Part shown: piece by piece, positions 1 through 8,984 of the stretch | Numbering within the stretch: position 1 is the first letter of the stretch | Layout: each line of letters begins with the position of its first letter | From: Bradyrhizobium sp. WSM471 | Lineage (GTDB): Bacteria; Pseudomonadota; Alphaproteobacteria; Rhizobiales; Xanthobacteraceae | Assembly: GCF_000244915.1 (NCBI RefSeq) | Contig: NZ_CM001442.1 | Location: 6,076,001-6,140,000 of the forward strand | Direction of reading: 5' to 3' | DNA: 64,000 bases | Position numbers and translations under genes: made by a program | Notes under the pieces: generated by a model | Databases searched by the model: none | The model's input: the letters and a program-made list of their open reading frames with translations, nothing else | Told to the model about the DNA's origin: nothing

Positions 1-294
1 GTCGTCCGCGACGGCAAGTTTACCGGCGAGGTGAAGGAGCCGATCTTGGGGCGCGCGGCAAAGCTCGCGACGCTGGTGGATCTAATGGAGTCGTTCGATC
101 TCGACGACGTGGACTCGCTGGCGGTTGGCGACGGCGCCAATGATCTCGCGATGATCCAGGCGGCGGGCCTGGGCGTGGCGTATCATGCGAAGCCTGCGGT
201 GGCCGCGGCTGCGGCGGCCCGGATCGATCATGGCGACCTCACCGCGCTCCTGTACGCGCAGGGGTATCGGCGGGAGGAATTCGTGGAGGCGTAG
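1..294 (+). CDS. serB: phosphoserine phosphatase SerB, C-terminal part (5' truncated by window)
   Basis: The reading frame is open from the first base and ends at TAG 292-294, giving the last 97 residues of a HAD-superfamily phosphatase. The visible HAD motif IV, GDGANDLAMI, supplies the Mg-binding aspartates. The following AGLGVAYHAKPAV stretch is typical of SerB, which releases serine from phosphoserine in the last step of serine biosynthesis in the cytoplasm. The catalytic DxDxT motif lies outside the window. The gene is transcribed towards degP, which is on the opposite strand, with a palindromic repeat between the two 3' ends. SerB is the best reading; another Cof/HAD phosphatase is less likely given the motif spacing. 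Confidence 0.88.
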   Translation, partial: VVRDGKFTGEVKEPILGRAAKLATLVDLMESFDLDDVDSLAVGDGANDLAMIQAAGLGVAYHAKPAVAAAAAARIDHGDLTALLYAQGYRREEFVEA

Positions 295-305
295 TCTCCT
301 CTCCG

Positions 306-409
306 CTGTCATCACCCGCGAAAGCGGGTGATCCAGTATTCCCGAGACAGCGCGAGGATACGGAAAAGCCGCGGCGTACTGGATGCCCCGCTTTCGCGGA
401 GCATGACAG
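306..409. repeat. 104-bp dispersed palindromic repeat between convergent serB and degP
   Basis: The unit begins CTGTCAT (306-312) and ends ATGACAG (403-409). Internal complementary arms are present, including CACCCGCGAAAGCGGGTG near the left end and CCCCGCTTTCGCGG near the right end, and GGATCAC/TACTGGAT-type sub-repeats. It sits between two converging 3' ends, where such elements can act as bidirectional transcription or mRNA-end structures. The right edge of the window (63986-64000) starts with a similar CTGTCATTCC motif. It is related in style to, but distinct from, the CCTTCGAGACGCCCGC family seen elsewhere in the window. Confidence 0.7.
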
Positions 410-432
410 TGAATGTGTGGCTGCTCGTGCGC

Positions 433-1929
433 CTACTGCACGCTCAGCGCGACAAACCGAAGCTCGCCGTCGGCGTTCGACACCAGCAGCAACACCGACT
501 TCTTGCCGTCCTTCTTGAGCTGGTCGACCCGCTTCTGGATATCGGCGCCGCTGGAGACGGCCTCCTGCGCCACCTCGACGATGACGTCGCCGGCGGAGAT
601 GCGCTTCTCGGCGGCATCCGAATTGGCGTCGACATTGGTGACGACAACGCCCTTGACGCTGTCCTTGATCTTGTAGCGCGTACGCAGATCCTTGCTCAGC
701 GCCGCGAGGTCGAGGCCGAGCGCCTTCTGTGTCACGGTCTTTTCAGGCGGAGGCTCGTCGGTCTTCACTGCGGCCTGCACCTTCTCGGGATCCTGCAACC
801 GGCCGAGCGTGACCTTCTTTGTCTCCTCCTGACTCTTCCGGATGATGACGACGTCGACCTCCTTGCCGACCGCCGTGTCGGCGACCACGCGAGAGAGATC
901 CTTGGGGTCCTTGACGTCCTTGCCGTCGAACTTGACGACGACGTCGCCGGGCTCGATGCCGGCCGGTTTGGCCGGGCCCTTGTCGTCGACGCCGGCAACC
1001 AGCGCGCCGCGCGGCGGCTTGATGTTGAGGCTCTCGGCGATCTCGTCGGTGACGCTCTGGATGCGCACGCCCAGCCAGCCGCGGCGCAACTCGCCGAACT
1101 GGCGGAGCTGGTCGACGACACCCGCGACCGTCTTCGACGGTACGGCGAAGCCGATGCCGATCGAGCCGCCGGAGGGCGAGATGATCAGCGTGTTGACGCC
1201 GATGACATCGCCATCGAGGTTGAACAGCGGACCGCCGGAATTGCCGCGGTTGATGGAGGCGTCGGTCTGAATGTAGCTGTCGTAGGGACCTGACGAGATG
1301 TCACGGTTCTTCGCCGAGACGATACCGGCTGTCACGGTGCCGCCGAGGCTGAAAGGATTGCCGATCGCGACGACCCAGTCGCCGAGGCGCAGCTTGTCGG
1401 AATCGCCGAACTTCACCGACACCAGCGGCTTCGGCGGTTTGAACTTCAGCACGGCAAGGTCGGTCTTCTTGTCGACACCGACCAGATCGGCCTTGATCTT
1501 GGTCCCGTCGTTGAGGATGACGTTGATCTCGTCGGCGTCCGCGATGACGTGGTTGTTGGTGACGACGACGCCTGATGTGTCGATGATGAAGCCACTTCCG
1601 AGCGAGTTGGTCTTGCGCGGCGCCGGGCCGTTCTCGCCGCCCTTGCTGCCGCCGCCGGGACCCTTCCGATTCTTGAAGAAGTCGTCGAAGAACTCCTCGA
1701 AGGGCGAACCAGGCGGCAGTTGCGGCATGGCATTCCCGCCGCCACCCTTGGCCTCGACGGTCTGCGAGGTCGAGATGTTGACGACCGCGTCGATCACCTT
1801 CTCGGCGACGTCGGCGATGCCATCCGGTCCGCGCGCATGGGCCGGTGTGCCGAGTGCGCTGAAAGCGCCAAAGGCGAGCGCGGCCAGCCCTAAGCGCAAA
1901 CGGGTCGGGGCAATGGTGGCAGCGGTCAT
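433..1929 (-). CDS. degP: DegP/Do-family periplasmic serine endoprotease
   Basis: The product is 498 aa when started at the ATG at 1929, which has GGAG eight bases upstream; an in-frame start at 1962 lacks this. It has an N-terminal signal peptide ending near AHA-RG (about residue 33). A trypsin-like domain follows with the full catalytic triad: His127 (TNNHVI), Asp157 (KTDLAV) and Ser231 (GNSGGP). Two PDZ domains occupy roughly residues 270-370 and 395-495. DegP proteins degrade or chaperone misfolded envelope proteins. It is the last gene of the minus-strand run hflK-hflC-DUF2065-degP, an arrangement that groups membrane-protein quality-control functions. A Gly-rich linker around residues 65-110 is characteristic of alphaproteobacterial members. 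DegQ/MucD-type naming is equally possible. Confidence 0.95.
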   Translation of the reverse strand: MTAATIAPTRLRLGLAALAFGAFSALGTPAHARGPDGIADVAEKVIDAVVNISTSQTVEAKGGGGNAMPQLPPGSPFEEFFDDFFKNRKGPGGGSKGGENGPAPRKTNSLGSGFIIDTSGVVVTNNHVIADADEINVILNDGTKIKADLVGVDKKTDLAVLKFKPPKPLVSVKFGDSDKLRLGDWVVAIGNPFSLGGTVTAGIVSAKNRDISSGPYDSYIQTDASINRGNSGGPLFNLDGDVIGVNTLIISPSGGSIGIGFAVPSKTVAGVVDQLRQFGELRRGWLGVRIQSVTDEIAESLNIKPPRGALVAGVDDKGPAKPAGIEPGDVVVKFDGKDVKDPKDLSRVVADTAVGKEVDVVIIRKSQEETKKVTLGRLQDPEKVQAAVKTDEPPPEKTVTQKALGLDLAALSKDLRTRYKIKDSVKGVVVTNVDANSDAAEKRISAGDVIVEVAQEAVSSGADIQKRVDQLKKDGKKSVLLLVSNADGELRFVALSVQ

Positions 1930-2073
1930 TGTGATCTCCAGGAAACAAGGATTCGAGGTCAAGACTGCGCTCGAACGGGGGGACGGCGCAAGCGCGGACC
2001 TTAACGGGCCTCAGAACCCGGATAATAAGGCGAAAACCGGTCCCTCGCCTTCACTTTGGCGTTGGTGCGACGG

Positions 2074-2280
2074 CTAAATTGGACGTCGCATAACCCAGAT
2101 CAGGATCAGGCCGGCCACGGCCGAACCAATGCCGACCGCCCGCAGGACATTGTCCGGCGTGGCCATCGCGCTTTTCATGGCCTTGCGCATCCAGGCCGGG
2201 CTTGCCGCGAACATCAAGCCTTCCAGCACGAACAGGATGCCCAAACCGATGAGGAAGTCGGTGAACGCAATGGACCTCAT
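2074..2280 (-). CDS. DUF2065 family small membrane protein
   Basis: This 68-aa protein has two hydrophobic segments (about residues 8-27 and 46-63) separated by a short basic loop, matching the DUF2065 (YjeT-like) family. Its position immediately downstream of hflC is the usual genomic setting for this family. It starts at ATG 2280 with GGAGG upstream (GGTTCCAATCC on the other strand). The function of the family is not established. Its place between the HflKC complex and DegP suggests, by inference only, a minor role in FtsH/HflKC membrane-protein quality control. Confidence 0.85.
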   Translation of the reverse strand: MRSIAFTDFLIGLGILFVLEGLMFAASPAWMRKAMKSAMATPDNVLRAVGIGSAVAGLILIWVMRRPI

Positions 2281-2351
2281 CGGATTGGAACCTCCCGTTG
2301 TGCTGTTCTTGTCTGGACGAAGGGCGGCCGGACCTGCCGCCCTTGTCTCGC

Positions 2352-3248
2352 TTACGGCTTCGCCAGCGTCGTGGTCGCCGTCTTGCCGGACGGGTTACCA
2401 AAGAACCGGAAGAAATCCGAGTCCGGGCGCAGCAGGAAGCGGGTGTCGTTCGCGCGCAGCCCGTTCTCATAGGCCGTCATCGAGCGGTAGAAGGCGAAGA
2501 AATCCGCATCCTTGCCGTAGGCTTCGGCGAACAGACGGTTGCGCTCGGCATCGCCGACGCCGCGCGTCTGCTCGGCCAGCGACCTCGCATCCGCCTCGAT
2601 CACGGTCGCCTCGCGGTCGGCCTTGGAGCGGATCTCCTGTGCCTTCTGGCCGCCCTGCGCGCGGAACTCGGCGGCTTCGCGCTCGCGTTCCGTCTTCATG
2701 CGCTGATAGACCGCCTGGCTGTTCTGCTCCGGCAAATCGGCACGGCGGATCCGGACGTCGACGACCTGGATGCCGTAGCCGTCGGCCTCGTGGTCGAGCT
2801 GATCGCGGATGCGCTGCATCAGCTTCTCGCGGTCGTCGCGGACCACGTTGATGAAGGTGACCTCGCCGAGCACGCGGCGCAGCGCCGCGTTCAAGAGCGT
2901 GGTGAGCTGGATGTTGGCGGCCTGGATCGAGCCGATGCTCTGATAGAAGCGAAGCGCGTCCTTGATGCGGTAACGCGCGAAGGCGTCGACCACGAGCCGC
3001 TTCTGGTCGGACGCGATCGCTTCCTGCGACGGGTTCTCAAGATCGAGGATGCGCTTGTCGATGTTGATCACCGAATTCCACGGCGCCTTGAAGTGCAGGC
3101 CGGGATCGGTGACGACGTCGACGGGCTTGCCGAACTGCAGCACGATGGTCTGCTCGGTCTGCGCCACCGTGAACAGGGACATGTAGCCCACGATCACGAC
3201 GAGCAGGAGCCCGAGCAGCGTGACGATGCCTGTGACCGGAGATCTCAT
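2352..3248 (-). CDS. hflC: HflC, SPFH-domain modulator of the FtsH protease
   Basis: The 298-aa product has one N-terminal membrane anchor (about residues 8-27, LLGLLLVVIVGY) followed by a periplasmic SPFH/band 7 domain. A Glu/Arg/Ala-rich coiled-coil stretch lies around residues 190-240 (KTEREREAAEFRAQGG). HflC and HflK assemble into a large cage around FtsH and restrict its access to membrane substrates. The start ATG overlaps the hflK stop by four bases (ATGA), implying translational coupling. The length is normal for the family. Confidence 0.95.
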   Translation of the reverse strand: MRSPVTGIVTLLGLLLVVIVGYMSLFTVAQTEQTIVLQFGKPVDVVTDPGLHFKAPWNSVINIDKRILDLENPSQEAIASDQKRLVVDAFARYRIKDALRFYQSIGSIQAANIQLTTLLNAALRRVLGEVTFINVVRDDREKLMQRIRDQLDHEADGYGIQVVDVRIRRADLPEQNSQAVYQRMKTEREREAAEFRAQGGQKAQEIRSKADREATVIEADARSLAEQTRGVGDAERNRLFAEAYGKDADFFAFYRSMTAYENGLRANDTRFLLRPDSDFFRFFGNPSGKTATTTLAKP

Positions 3249-4381
3249 CGGTTGCCTCCGGTCGTCTGCTGGCCGGTTGCGGGCGGCCGCTTGGTCGTCA
3301 ATTCGCTGAGCGGCAGATAAGGCACGACGCCCTGGCCCGACTGGCCGCCGTCATAGATCAGCTTTTCCGAGCCGCCGAGCACGCGCTCCATCGTCTCCAG
3401 ATAAATCCGTTCACGCGTCACGTCGGGCGCCTTCTTGTATTCCTCGTAAACCTTCAAGAAGCGCGAGCTCTGGCCCTTGGCCTCGGCGACCGTCTGCTCC
3501 CTGTAGCCTTCGGCGGCCTGCATAATCTGCGCCGCACGTCCGCGTGCCTGCGGCACGACCTGGTTGGCATAGGTCTGCGCCTCGTTCTGCAACTGCTCGA
3601 GATTGGCGCGCGCTGCCTGGACGTCGCGGAAGGCGTCGATCACCTGCGCCGGCGGGTCGACCTTCTGCATCTGCACCTGGCTGATCTGAATGCCGGCGCC
3701 GTAGCTGTCCAGGGTCTTCTGGATCAGTTCCTGCACGCCCTGTTCGGTGACGTTGCGCGCGCCGGTCAGGATCGGCTGGATCTGAGAGCGGCCGATCACC
3801 TCGCGCATCGCGCTCTCGGCGATCGCCTTCACGGTGCCTTCGGGATTCTGGATGTTGAAGAGGAAATCGCCGACGCCGTTGGGCTTGATGCGCCAGAGCA
3901 CCGTGAAGTCGACGTCCACGATGTTCTCGTCGCCGGTCAGCATCAGGCTCTCTTCCGGCACGTCACGAATGGAGCGGCCGCGCCGCGCCGGATCGTCGAT
4001 CAGCGTCATGCCGATGGAGATGGTGGAAACGCGCAATGCCTTTGGCAGCAGCACGGTCTCGATCGGATAGGGCAGATGGTAGTTCAGGCCAGGCTCTACG
4101 GTGCGGACATGCTTGCCGAAGCGCAGCACGACGCCGAGCTCTTCGGACTGCACCCGGAAGAAGCCCGACAGCAGCCAGAACGCGACGATGAGGAGCACGA
4201 TCAGCGTGATGCCGATGCCGGAGAAATAGCCACCCGGCATGATCTGCTGGAGGCGATCCTGGCCGCGCCGCAGAAGGTCTTCCAGATCCGGCGGCCTTGG
4301 CCCGACCGGTTGCGGGCCGTTGCCCCATGGCCCCTTCGGACCCGAGCCCCATGGGCCACCGCCCTGATTCTTCCACGGCAT
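3245..4381 (-). CDS. hflK: HflK, SPFH-domain modulator of the FtsH protease
   Basis: The 378-aa protein starts with a Gly/Pro/Trp-rich cytoplasmic tail (MPWKNQGGGPWGSGP), typical of HflK. A transmembrane helix follows at about residues 57-75, then the SPFH domain and an Ala/Gln-rich coiled coil (AQTYANQVVPQARGRAAQ). It partners HflC in the FtsH-regulating complex. The gene lies 154 bp downstream of folA, so it may have its own promoter as well as read-through from the thyA-folA run. The C-terminal KRPPATGQQTTGGNR tail is unstructured. Confidence 0.95.
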   Translation of the reverse strand: MPWKNQGGGPWGSGPKGPWGNGPQPVGPRPPDLEDLLRRGQDRLQQIMPGGYFSGIGITLIVLLIVAFWLLSGFFRVQSEELGVVLRFGKHVRTVEPGLNYHLPYPIETVLLPKALRVSTISIGMTLIDDPARRGRSIRDVPEESLMLTGDENIVDVDFTVLWRIKPNGVGDFLFNIQNPEGTVKAIAESAMREVIGRSQIQPILTGARNVTEQGVQELIQKTLDSYGAGIQISQVQMQKVDPPAQVIDAFRDVQAARANLEQLQNEAQTYANQVVPQARGRAAQIMQAAEGYREQTVAEAKGQSSRFLKVYEEYKKAPDVTRERIYLETMERVLGGSEKLIYDGGQSGQGVVPYLPLSELTTKRPPATGQQTTGGNR

Positions 4382-4535
4382 TCGACGCTCTCCTCGGCAG
4401 GGTGAAATTGCCCCCCGCCCGCTTTGTCCGGTCCGGCTTTATAGGGGACAGGCAGGTCCCTTACAACGCAGCCCTCGCCGCCCTCCGAGCTAAGCTCGGG
4501 GGCAGAAAAGTCAATGTTAACATTGGCAAATGCGG

Positions 4536-5045
4536 TTAATGGCCCGCCCGCCGACGATATGTCACATAGGAGTAGTCGGCGCTGTCGTGGGGTCCGGCTG
4601 GATGACGGATGCGCTCAACCTCATCCCACTCTGCCCTGTCGATGCCGAAATGCGTATCGCCTTCGGGGCGGGCATGCACTTCGGTGATTTCGAGGCGATC
4701 GGCGCGATCGAGCCATTGCCGATAGATTTCGGCGCCGCCAATCACGGCGATCTCGGCGACCGAACGCCGCAGGGCATCGCCGCGCGCGATGGCGTCTGCG
4801 GCGGCAGTCAATGTCGTGACGATGGCGCCAGCGGCGCGATAATCCGCATCGCGCGTGACGACGATATTGGTGCGGCCGGGAAGCGGCCGGGGCAGGGATT
4901 CGAAGGTCCTGCGGCCCATGATCACGGGCTTGCCGATGGTGAGCGCCTTGAAGCGCGCCATGTCGGATTTCATTCGCCACGGCATTGCGTTGCCGGCGCC
5001 GATGACGCCGTTCTCCGCGATCGCGACAACGAAGACGATCTCCAT
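4536..5045 (-). CDS. folA: dihydrofolate reductase
   Basis: The product is 169 aa from the ATG at 5045 (MEIVFVVAIAENGVIG), the canonical DHFR N-terminus. The upstream in-frame extension to 5375 is a shadow of the preceding gene. Diagnostic segments are AMPWRMKSDMARFK (substrate and NADPH pocket), PVIMGRRTFESL and VIGGAEIYRQWL. The enzyme reduces dihydrofolate to tetrahydrofolate, regenerating the cofactor oxidised by thymidylate synthase. The start overlaps the stop of the upstream acetyltransferase by one base (TGATG), and thyA lies just beyond, so the folate-cycle partners are co-transcribed. Confidence 0.95.
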   Translation of the reverse strand: MEIVFVVAIAENGVIGAGNAMPWRMKSDMARFKALTIGKPVIMGRRTFESLPRPLPGRTNIVVTRDADYRAAGAIVTTLTAAADAIARGDALRRSVAEIAVIGGAEIYRQWLDRADRLEITEVHARPEGDTHFGIDRAEWDEVERIRHPAGPHDSADYSYVTYRRRAGH

Positions 5046-5530
5046 CAGGTCGCGCTCCCGGCAAGCCGCGTCAGCGCCGGACCGGTGACGCGGCACAGCG
5101 TCCAGTCCTCCAGCATGATGGCACCGAGCGACTTGTAGAACGCGATCGACGGCGCGTTCCAGTCGAGCACCGCCCATTGCAGCCGCGACCAGCCGTTCTC
5201 GACGCATTCCCTGGCAAGGTGCACGAGCAGAGCCTTGCCGAGGCCCCTGCCCCGATGCGACGGCCGCACATACAAGTCTTCGAGATAGATGCCGTGGCGG
5301 CCGCTGAACGTCGAGAAATTCGCAAACCACACCGCGAAGCCGACCGGCTCGCCGTTCCACTCGGCGAGGGCGCAAAAGAGTTGCGGATTGCTACTGAACA
5401 GCGCCTCCGCAATCATGTCCTCGGTCGCCTCGACCTCGTGCGAAAGTTTTTCGTACTCGGCCAGTTCGCGGATGAAAGCGAGAACAAGCCCGGCCTCACC
5501 GGGACACACACGGCGGATGTTGAGCGACAT
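5045..5530 (-). CDS. GNAT family N-acetyltransferase
   Basis: The 161-aa protein has the GNAT fold order. Motif A is visible as LEDLYVRPSHRGRGLGKALL (about residues 83-102), containing the acetyl-CoA-binding R/Q-x-x-G-x-G/A loop. Motif B (AVLDWNAPSIAFYKSLGA) lies at about 118-135. The sequence resembles diamine/spermidine-type acetyltransferases of the SAT1-like group, but the substrate cannot be read from sequence. It sits between thyA (5 bp gap) and folA (one-base overlap), so it is translated within that operon. There is no obvious biochemical link to folate metabolism. Confidence 0.88.
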   Translation of the reverse strand: MSLNIRRVCPGEAGLVLAFIRELAEYEKLSHEVEATEDMIAEALFSSNPQLFCALAEWNGEPVGFAVWFANFSTFSGRHGIYLEDLYVRPSHRGRGLGKALLVHLARECVENGWSRLQWAVLDWNAPSIAFYKSLGAIMLEDWTLCRVTGPALTRLAGSAT

Positions 5531-5535
5531 CGACT

Positions 5536-6330
5536 TCAGACCGCGACCGCGGCCTTGATGTGCGGATGCGGATCGTAGCCGACGAGCTCAAAGTCCTCGT
5601 AACGGAAGGAGAAGATATCCTTCACGTCGGGATTGATCCGCATCACCGGCAGCGCGCGCGGCGCGCGCGTGAGCTGGAGCTTCGCCTGTTCCAGATGGTT
5701 GGAATAGAGATGGGTGTCACCGAACGAATGCACGAAGTCGCCGGGCTTCAGGCCCGTGACCTGCGCCACCATCATGGTGAGCAGCGCGTAAGAGGCGATG
5801 TTGAAGGGCACGCCGAGGAACACGTCAGCCGAGCGCTGATAGAGCTGGCACGATAGCTTGCCGTTGGCGACGTAGAACTGGAACAGGCAGTGGCACGGCG
5901 GCAGCGCCATCTTGTCGACCTCGGCCGGATTCCAGGCCGAGACGATCAGGCGGCGCGAGTCCGGATTGCGCTTGATCATGTCGATCACGTTCGCGATCTG
6001 ATCGATGCTGCGTCCGTCCGGCGCGGGCCAGGAGCGCCACTGATGGCCGTAGACGGGGCCCAGATCGCCATTGGCGTCGGCCCACTCGTCCCAGATGGTG
6101 ACGCCGTTGTCGCGCAGATATTTGATGTTGGTATCGCCCTTCAGGAACCACAACAGCTCGTGCACGATCGCCTTCAGCGGCAGCCGCTTGGTGGTCAGCA
6201 TCGGAAAACCGGCGGACAAATTGAAGCGCATCTGATGGCCGAACACCGACAGCGTGCCAGTGCCGGTCCGGTCGGTCTTTTCGGCGCCGTCTGAAAGAAT
6301 CCGCTCGAGCAGGTCCTGATACTGGTGCAT
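5536..6330 (-). CDS. thyA: thymidylate synthase
   Basis: The protein is 264 aa, the same length as the E. coli enzyme. The catalytic Cys146 lies in [12 protein letters not shown]. The folate-binding and dUMP-binding segments ([12 protein letters not shown] near residue 20, [18 protein letters not shown] near 160, HLYSNH near 207) are intact. It methylates dUMP to dTMP using methylene-tetrahydrofolate, releasing the dihydrofolate recycled by FolA two genes downstream. It is the first gene of the minus-strand run. The 224-bp gap upstream should hold the promoter. Confidence 0.97.
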   Translation of the reverse strand: MHQYQDLLERILSDGAEKTDRTGTGTLSVFGHQMRFNLSAGFPMLTTKRLPLKAIVHELLWFLKGDTNIKYLRDNGVTIWDEWADANGDLGPVYGHQWRSWPAPDGRSIDQIANVIDMIKRNPDSRRLIVSAWNPAEVDKMALPPCHCLFQFYVANGKLSCQLYQRSADVFLGVPFNIASYALLTMMVAQVTGLKPGDFVHSFGDTHLYSNHLEQAKLQLTRAPRALPVMRINPDVKDIFSFRYEDFELVGYDPHPHIKAAVAV

Positions 6331-6450
6331 GTGCGTGGGCCTTTGGGGAGGCGGCGAATTTAGCGGCCGCCCCCGCGATGCGACAGCGGCGATTCGCCGT
6401 CCGTGGGCATTATACCCGGAAAAGTGAGCGTTCCCGGTGCAAACGACAAG

Positions 6451-6475
6451 GGGCGGAACTCGGCGTCCCGCCCCT
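6451..6475 (-). terminator. GC-rich hairpin after tctA, possible terminator
   Basis: GGGGCGG (6451-6457) and CCGCCCC (6469-6475) form a 7-bp stem with an 11-base loop. Read on the minus strand it lies about 80 bases beyond the tctA stop and is followed by a partly T-rich stretch (TTGTCGTTTG). It lacks a clean U-tract, so termination is only plausible. Confidence 0.4.
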
Positions 6476-6554
6476 CGTCTATCAGGTTGATCCTGCTGGC
6501 CAACTTGCCAGCTAGGGTTCGAGCCACGGCGCGCCCGACACGAGGCGGGTCGCC

Positions 6555-8120
6555 TTAGTTCTCGGATTCCGTGAACACCTCGTCACGCTTGGCACGCAAC
6601 GCGGGCAGCACCGTGAGCACCAGGAGGAAAGACGCAATCGCGAGCAGCACGGCCGACAGCGGACGCGTCAGGAAGACGCTCCAGTCGCCGCGCGAAATCA
6701 GCAGCGCGCGGCGCAGGTTCTCTTCCATCAGCGGTCCGAGCACCATGCCGAGCAGCAGCGGCGCCGGCTCGAAATCGTGCTTGATCAGCCAGTAGCCGAC
6801 CAGACCGAACACGCCTGCGAGGATGACGTCGACCGGCGCGTTGTTCACCGAGTAGATGCCGATCGCGCAGAAGATCACGATCGAGGGGAACATCAAACGG
6901 TAGGGGACGCGCAACAGCCGCACCCAGATTCCGACCAGCGGCAGGTTGATGATGATCAGCATCAGATTGCCGATCCACATCGAGGCGATCATGCCCCAGA
7001 CCAGCTCCGGCTGCTTCTGCATCACCTGCGGACCCGGCACGATGCCGTGGATGGTCATCGCGCCCACCATCAGCGCCATCACGGCGTTGGGCGGAATGCC
7101 GAGTGTCAGCAACGGGATGAAGGAGGTCTGCGCCGCGGCATTGTTGGCGCTTTCCGGCGCCGCCACGCCTTCGATCGCACCGCGGCCGAACCGCGACGGG
7201 TTCTTGGCGATCTTCTTCTCGAGCGTGTAGGACGCAAAGGACGCGATGACAGCGCCGCCACCCGGCAGGATGCCGAGGATCGAGCCGAGCACGGTGCCGC
7301 GCAAGATCGCAGGCGCCGAGTCGATCAGGTCTTTCCTGGTCGGCATTAAGCCGGTGATCTTCTGCTGCACGAGGTCGCGGTTCATCTCGGCGCCGGCGTC
7401 GAGGTTGCGGATGATCTCGGCGAAGCCGAACACGCCCATCGCCACCGTCGCAAAGCCGAGACCGTCGGCAAGCTCCGGAATGTTGAACGCCATGCGCGAG
7501 GCGCCGGTCTCGATGTCGGAGCCGACCATCGACAGCATCAGGCCGAACACGATCATCGCGATCGCCTTCAGAACCGAGCCCTTTGCCAGCACAACCGCGA
7601 AGATCAGGCCGAGCACCATCAGTGAGAAATATTCGGCCGGGCCGAACGCCAGCGCGAGCTTGGTCAGCGGCGCACCGAGCACGGCGATGAGCACGGTCGC
7701 GACGCAGCCGGCAAAGAACGAGCCGATCGCCGCGATCGCCAGCGCCGGGCCGGCACGGCCCTGCTTCGCCATCTGGTGACCGTCGATGGCCGTGACGACC
7801 GAGGTCGCCTCACCGGGAATATTAACCAGAATCGAGGTGGTGGAGCCGCCGTACTGGGCACCGTAATAGATGCCGGCGAGCATGATCAGCGCACCGACTG
7901 GCGGCAATCCGAACGTGATCGGCAGGAGCATCGCCACGGTTGCGACGGTGCCGATACCGGGCAGCACGCCGACCAGCGTGCCGACCAATGCGCCAATCAG
8001 GCACATGAGAATGTTGATCGAGATCGGCAGCGACAAACCGTAGAGCCACCAGGGTGACCACCACGAGATCTGAAACACCACACCGAAACCAAGGCCCAGA
8101 TTGTGGAAGAGATCGAACAT
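6555..8120 (-). CDS. tctA: tripartite tricarboxylate transporter large permease TctA
   Basis: The product is 521 aa from ATG 8120 ([11 protein letters not shown]), which follows a GAGGG ribosome-binding site. It is highly hydrophobic with about 11-12 predicted membrane segments. It carries the TctA hallmarks [20 protein letters not shown] near residue 55 and [18 protein letters not shown] near residue 90. It would be the large membrane subunit of a TTT-family secondary carrier for citrate or other carboxylates. TctB lies 7 bp upstream and is co-transcribed. No periplasmic TctC binding protein is present on either side, which is unusual for the family. Confidence 0.95.
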   Translation of the reverse strand: MFDLFHNLGLGFGVVFQISWWSPWWLYGLSLPISINILMCLIGALVGTLVGVLPGIGTVATVAMLLPITFGLPPVGALIMLAGIYYGAQYGGSTTSILVNIPGEATSVVTAIDGHQMAKQGRAGPALAIAAIGSFFAGCVATVLIAVLGAPLTKLALAFGPAEYFSLMVLGLIFAVVLAKGSVLKAIAMIVFGLMLSMVGSDIETGASRMAFNIPELADGLGFATVAMGVFGFAEIIRNLDAGAEMNRDLVQQKITGLMPTRKDLIDSAPAILRGTVLGSILGILPGGGAVIASFASYTLEKKIAKNPSRFGRGAIEGVAAPESANNAAAQTSFIPLLTLGIPPNAVMALMVGAMTIHGIVPGPQVMQKQPELVWGMIASMWIGNLMLIIINLPLVGIWVRLLRVPYRLMFPSIVIFCAIGIYSVNNAPVDVILAGVFGLVGYWLIKHDFEPAPLLLGMVLGPLMEENLRRALLISRGDWSVFLTRPLSAVLLAIASFLLVLTVLPALRAKRDEVFTESEN

Positions 8121-8127
8121 CACACCC

Positions 8128-8889
8128 TCACTGAACCAGGAAGCGCGGGAACATCGGCATCGGCAGCCCCAGCACATAGGGGAAGAGCAGCGCGCAACCG
8201 AGCGTCAGGCAGGCGCCGACGATGATCGCTTCGACCCAGCGCGTTTCATGCGTGCCCATCGCCGAGATCAGGAAGCTCGTGAACGCCGTCACCACCACGC
8301 CAAGTGGACGAATCGCCAGGGCGAAGAAGACGATCGAGATCATCACGAAGAGCGGCCCGCGCCAGGCATAGTGCGCCATCGCCGGCCCGTCGGTCAGCAG
8401 TCCCGTCAACGCAATGCCGGCGCCAAGTGCAACCAGGAGCCCGCCAAACATCCGCGGCGCCGTGCCGGCGCCGAAGGAGAAGCCCCGCATGCCCTGCAAA
8501 TCGCTGGAGGCCCACAGTGCGAACAAGGCGAGCGCCATCAGCACGATCCCGCCGACATAGTCCTGCGCCGACCTGATCGTCATGAAGATCGTGAGAATCG
8601 CCACGGCCAAGATCGGATAGGAATAGATCAGCGCCAGCAGCACATCGGATGACGCCTTCTTGGTGTCACCGCCGACCGCCCCGAGCAACGCGCCGGGCGC
8701 GCCCGCGAGCAGCGCCGTAGCGTGGCTGATCACCACCGCCGCCGGGCCGCGTCCGGCGCCCCAGCCAAAGATCGTCCCGAACGACCAGATGAATTCGAAA
8801 ATCTGCGGCGCTATGGCCAGCAGACAAAAGCTGATCACCACCGAAGTGTTTCGGTTGGCTGTCGCCGAGTGGCCCATCGTATCGGCCAT
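8128..8889 (-). CDS. tctB: tripartite tricarboxylate transporter small permease TctB
   Basis: This 253-aa protein has 6-7 hydrophobic segments and the late IRPLGVVVTAFTSFLI motif of TctB-like proteins. It is longer than the common ~150-aa TctB because of an N-terminal membrane region (residues 18-110). ATG 8889 is preceded by AGGAGA at a normal distance. It starts the tctBA pair. The neighbouring upstream gene on the same strand is a chromate transporter, so no tctC is adjacent. The role is the small membrane subunit of the carboxylate carrier. Confidence 0.85.
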   Translation of the reverse strand: MADTMGHSATANRNTSVVISFCLLAIAPQIFEFIWSFGTIFGWGAGRGPAAVVISHATALLAGAPGALLGAVGGDTKKASSDVLLALIYSYPILAVAILTIFMTIRSAQDYVGGIVLMALALFALWASSDLQGMRGFSFGAGTAPRMFGGLLVALGAGIALTGLLTDGPAMAHYAWRGPLFVMISIVFFALAIRPLGVVVTAFTSFLISAMGTHETRWVEAIIVGACLTLGCALLFPYVLGLPMPMFPRFLVQ

Positions 8890-8984
8890 GCATGTCTCCT
8901 CCGCGACCCGTAAGCCACGAGCACTGTTGTTCTAATCGGCTGGAAATCGATGCCCCCGCCCGGATCCCTGCCTAGCCATTTTCA

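Noticed and set aside
328..1293. 321-aa open frame on the plus strand across degP
   Set aside because: It lies opposite the degP gene and is made of Leu/Asp/Val-rich text typical of a high-GC antisense frame; no ribosome-binding site or family.
6451..6550. Possible tRNA near the GC-rich hairpin and a GGTTCGAGCC segment
   Set aside because: No 7-bp acceptor pair, D-arm or anticodon arm can be placed around the segment.
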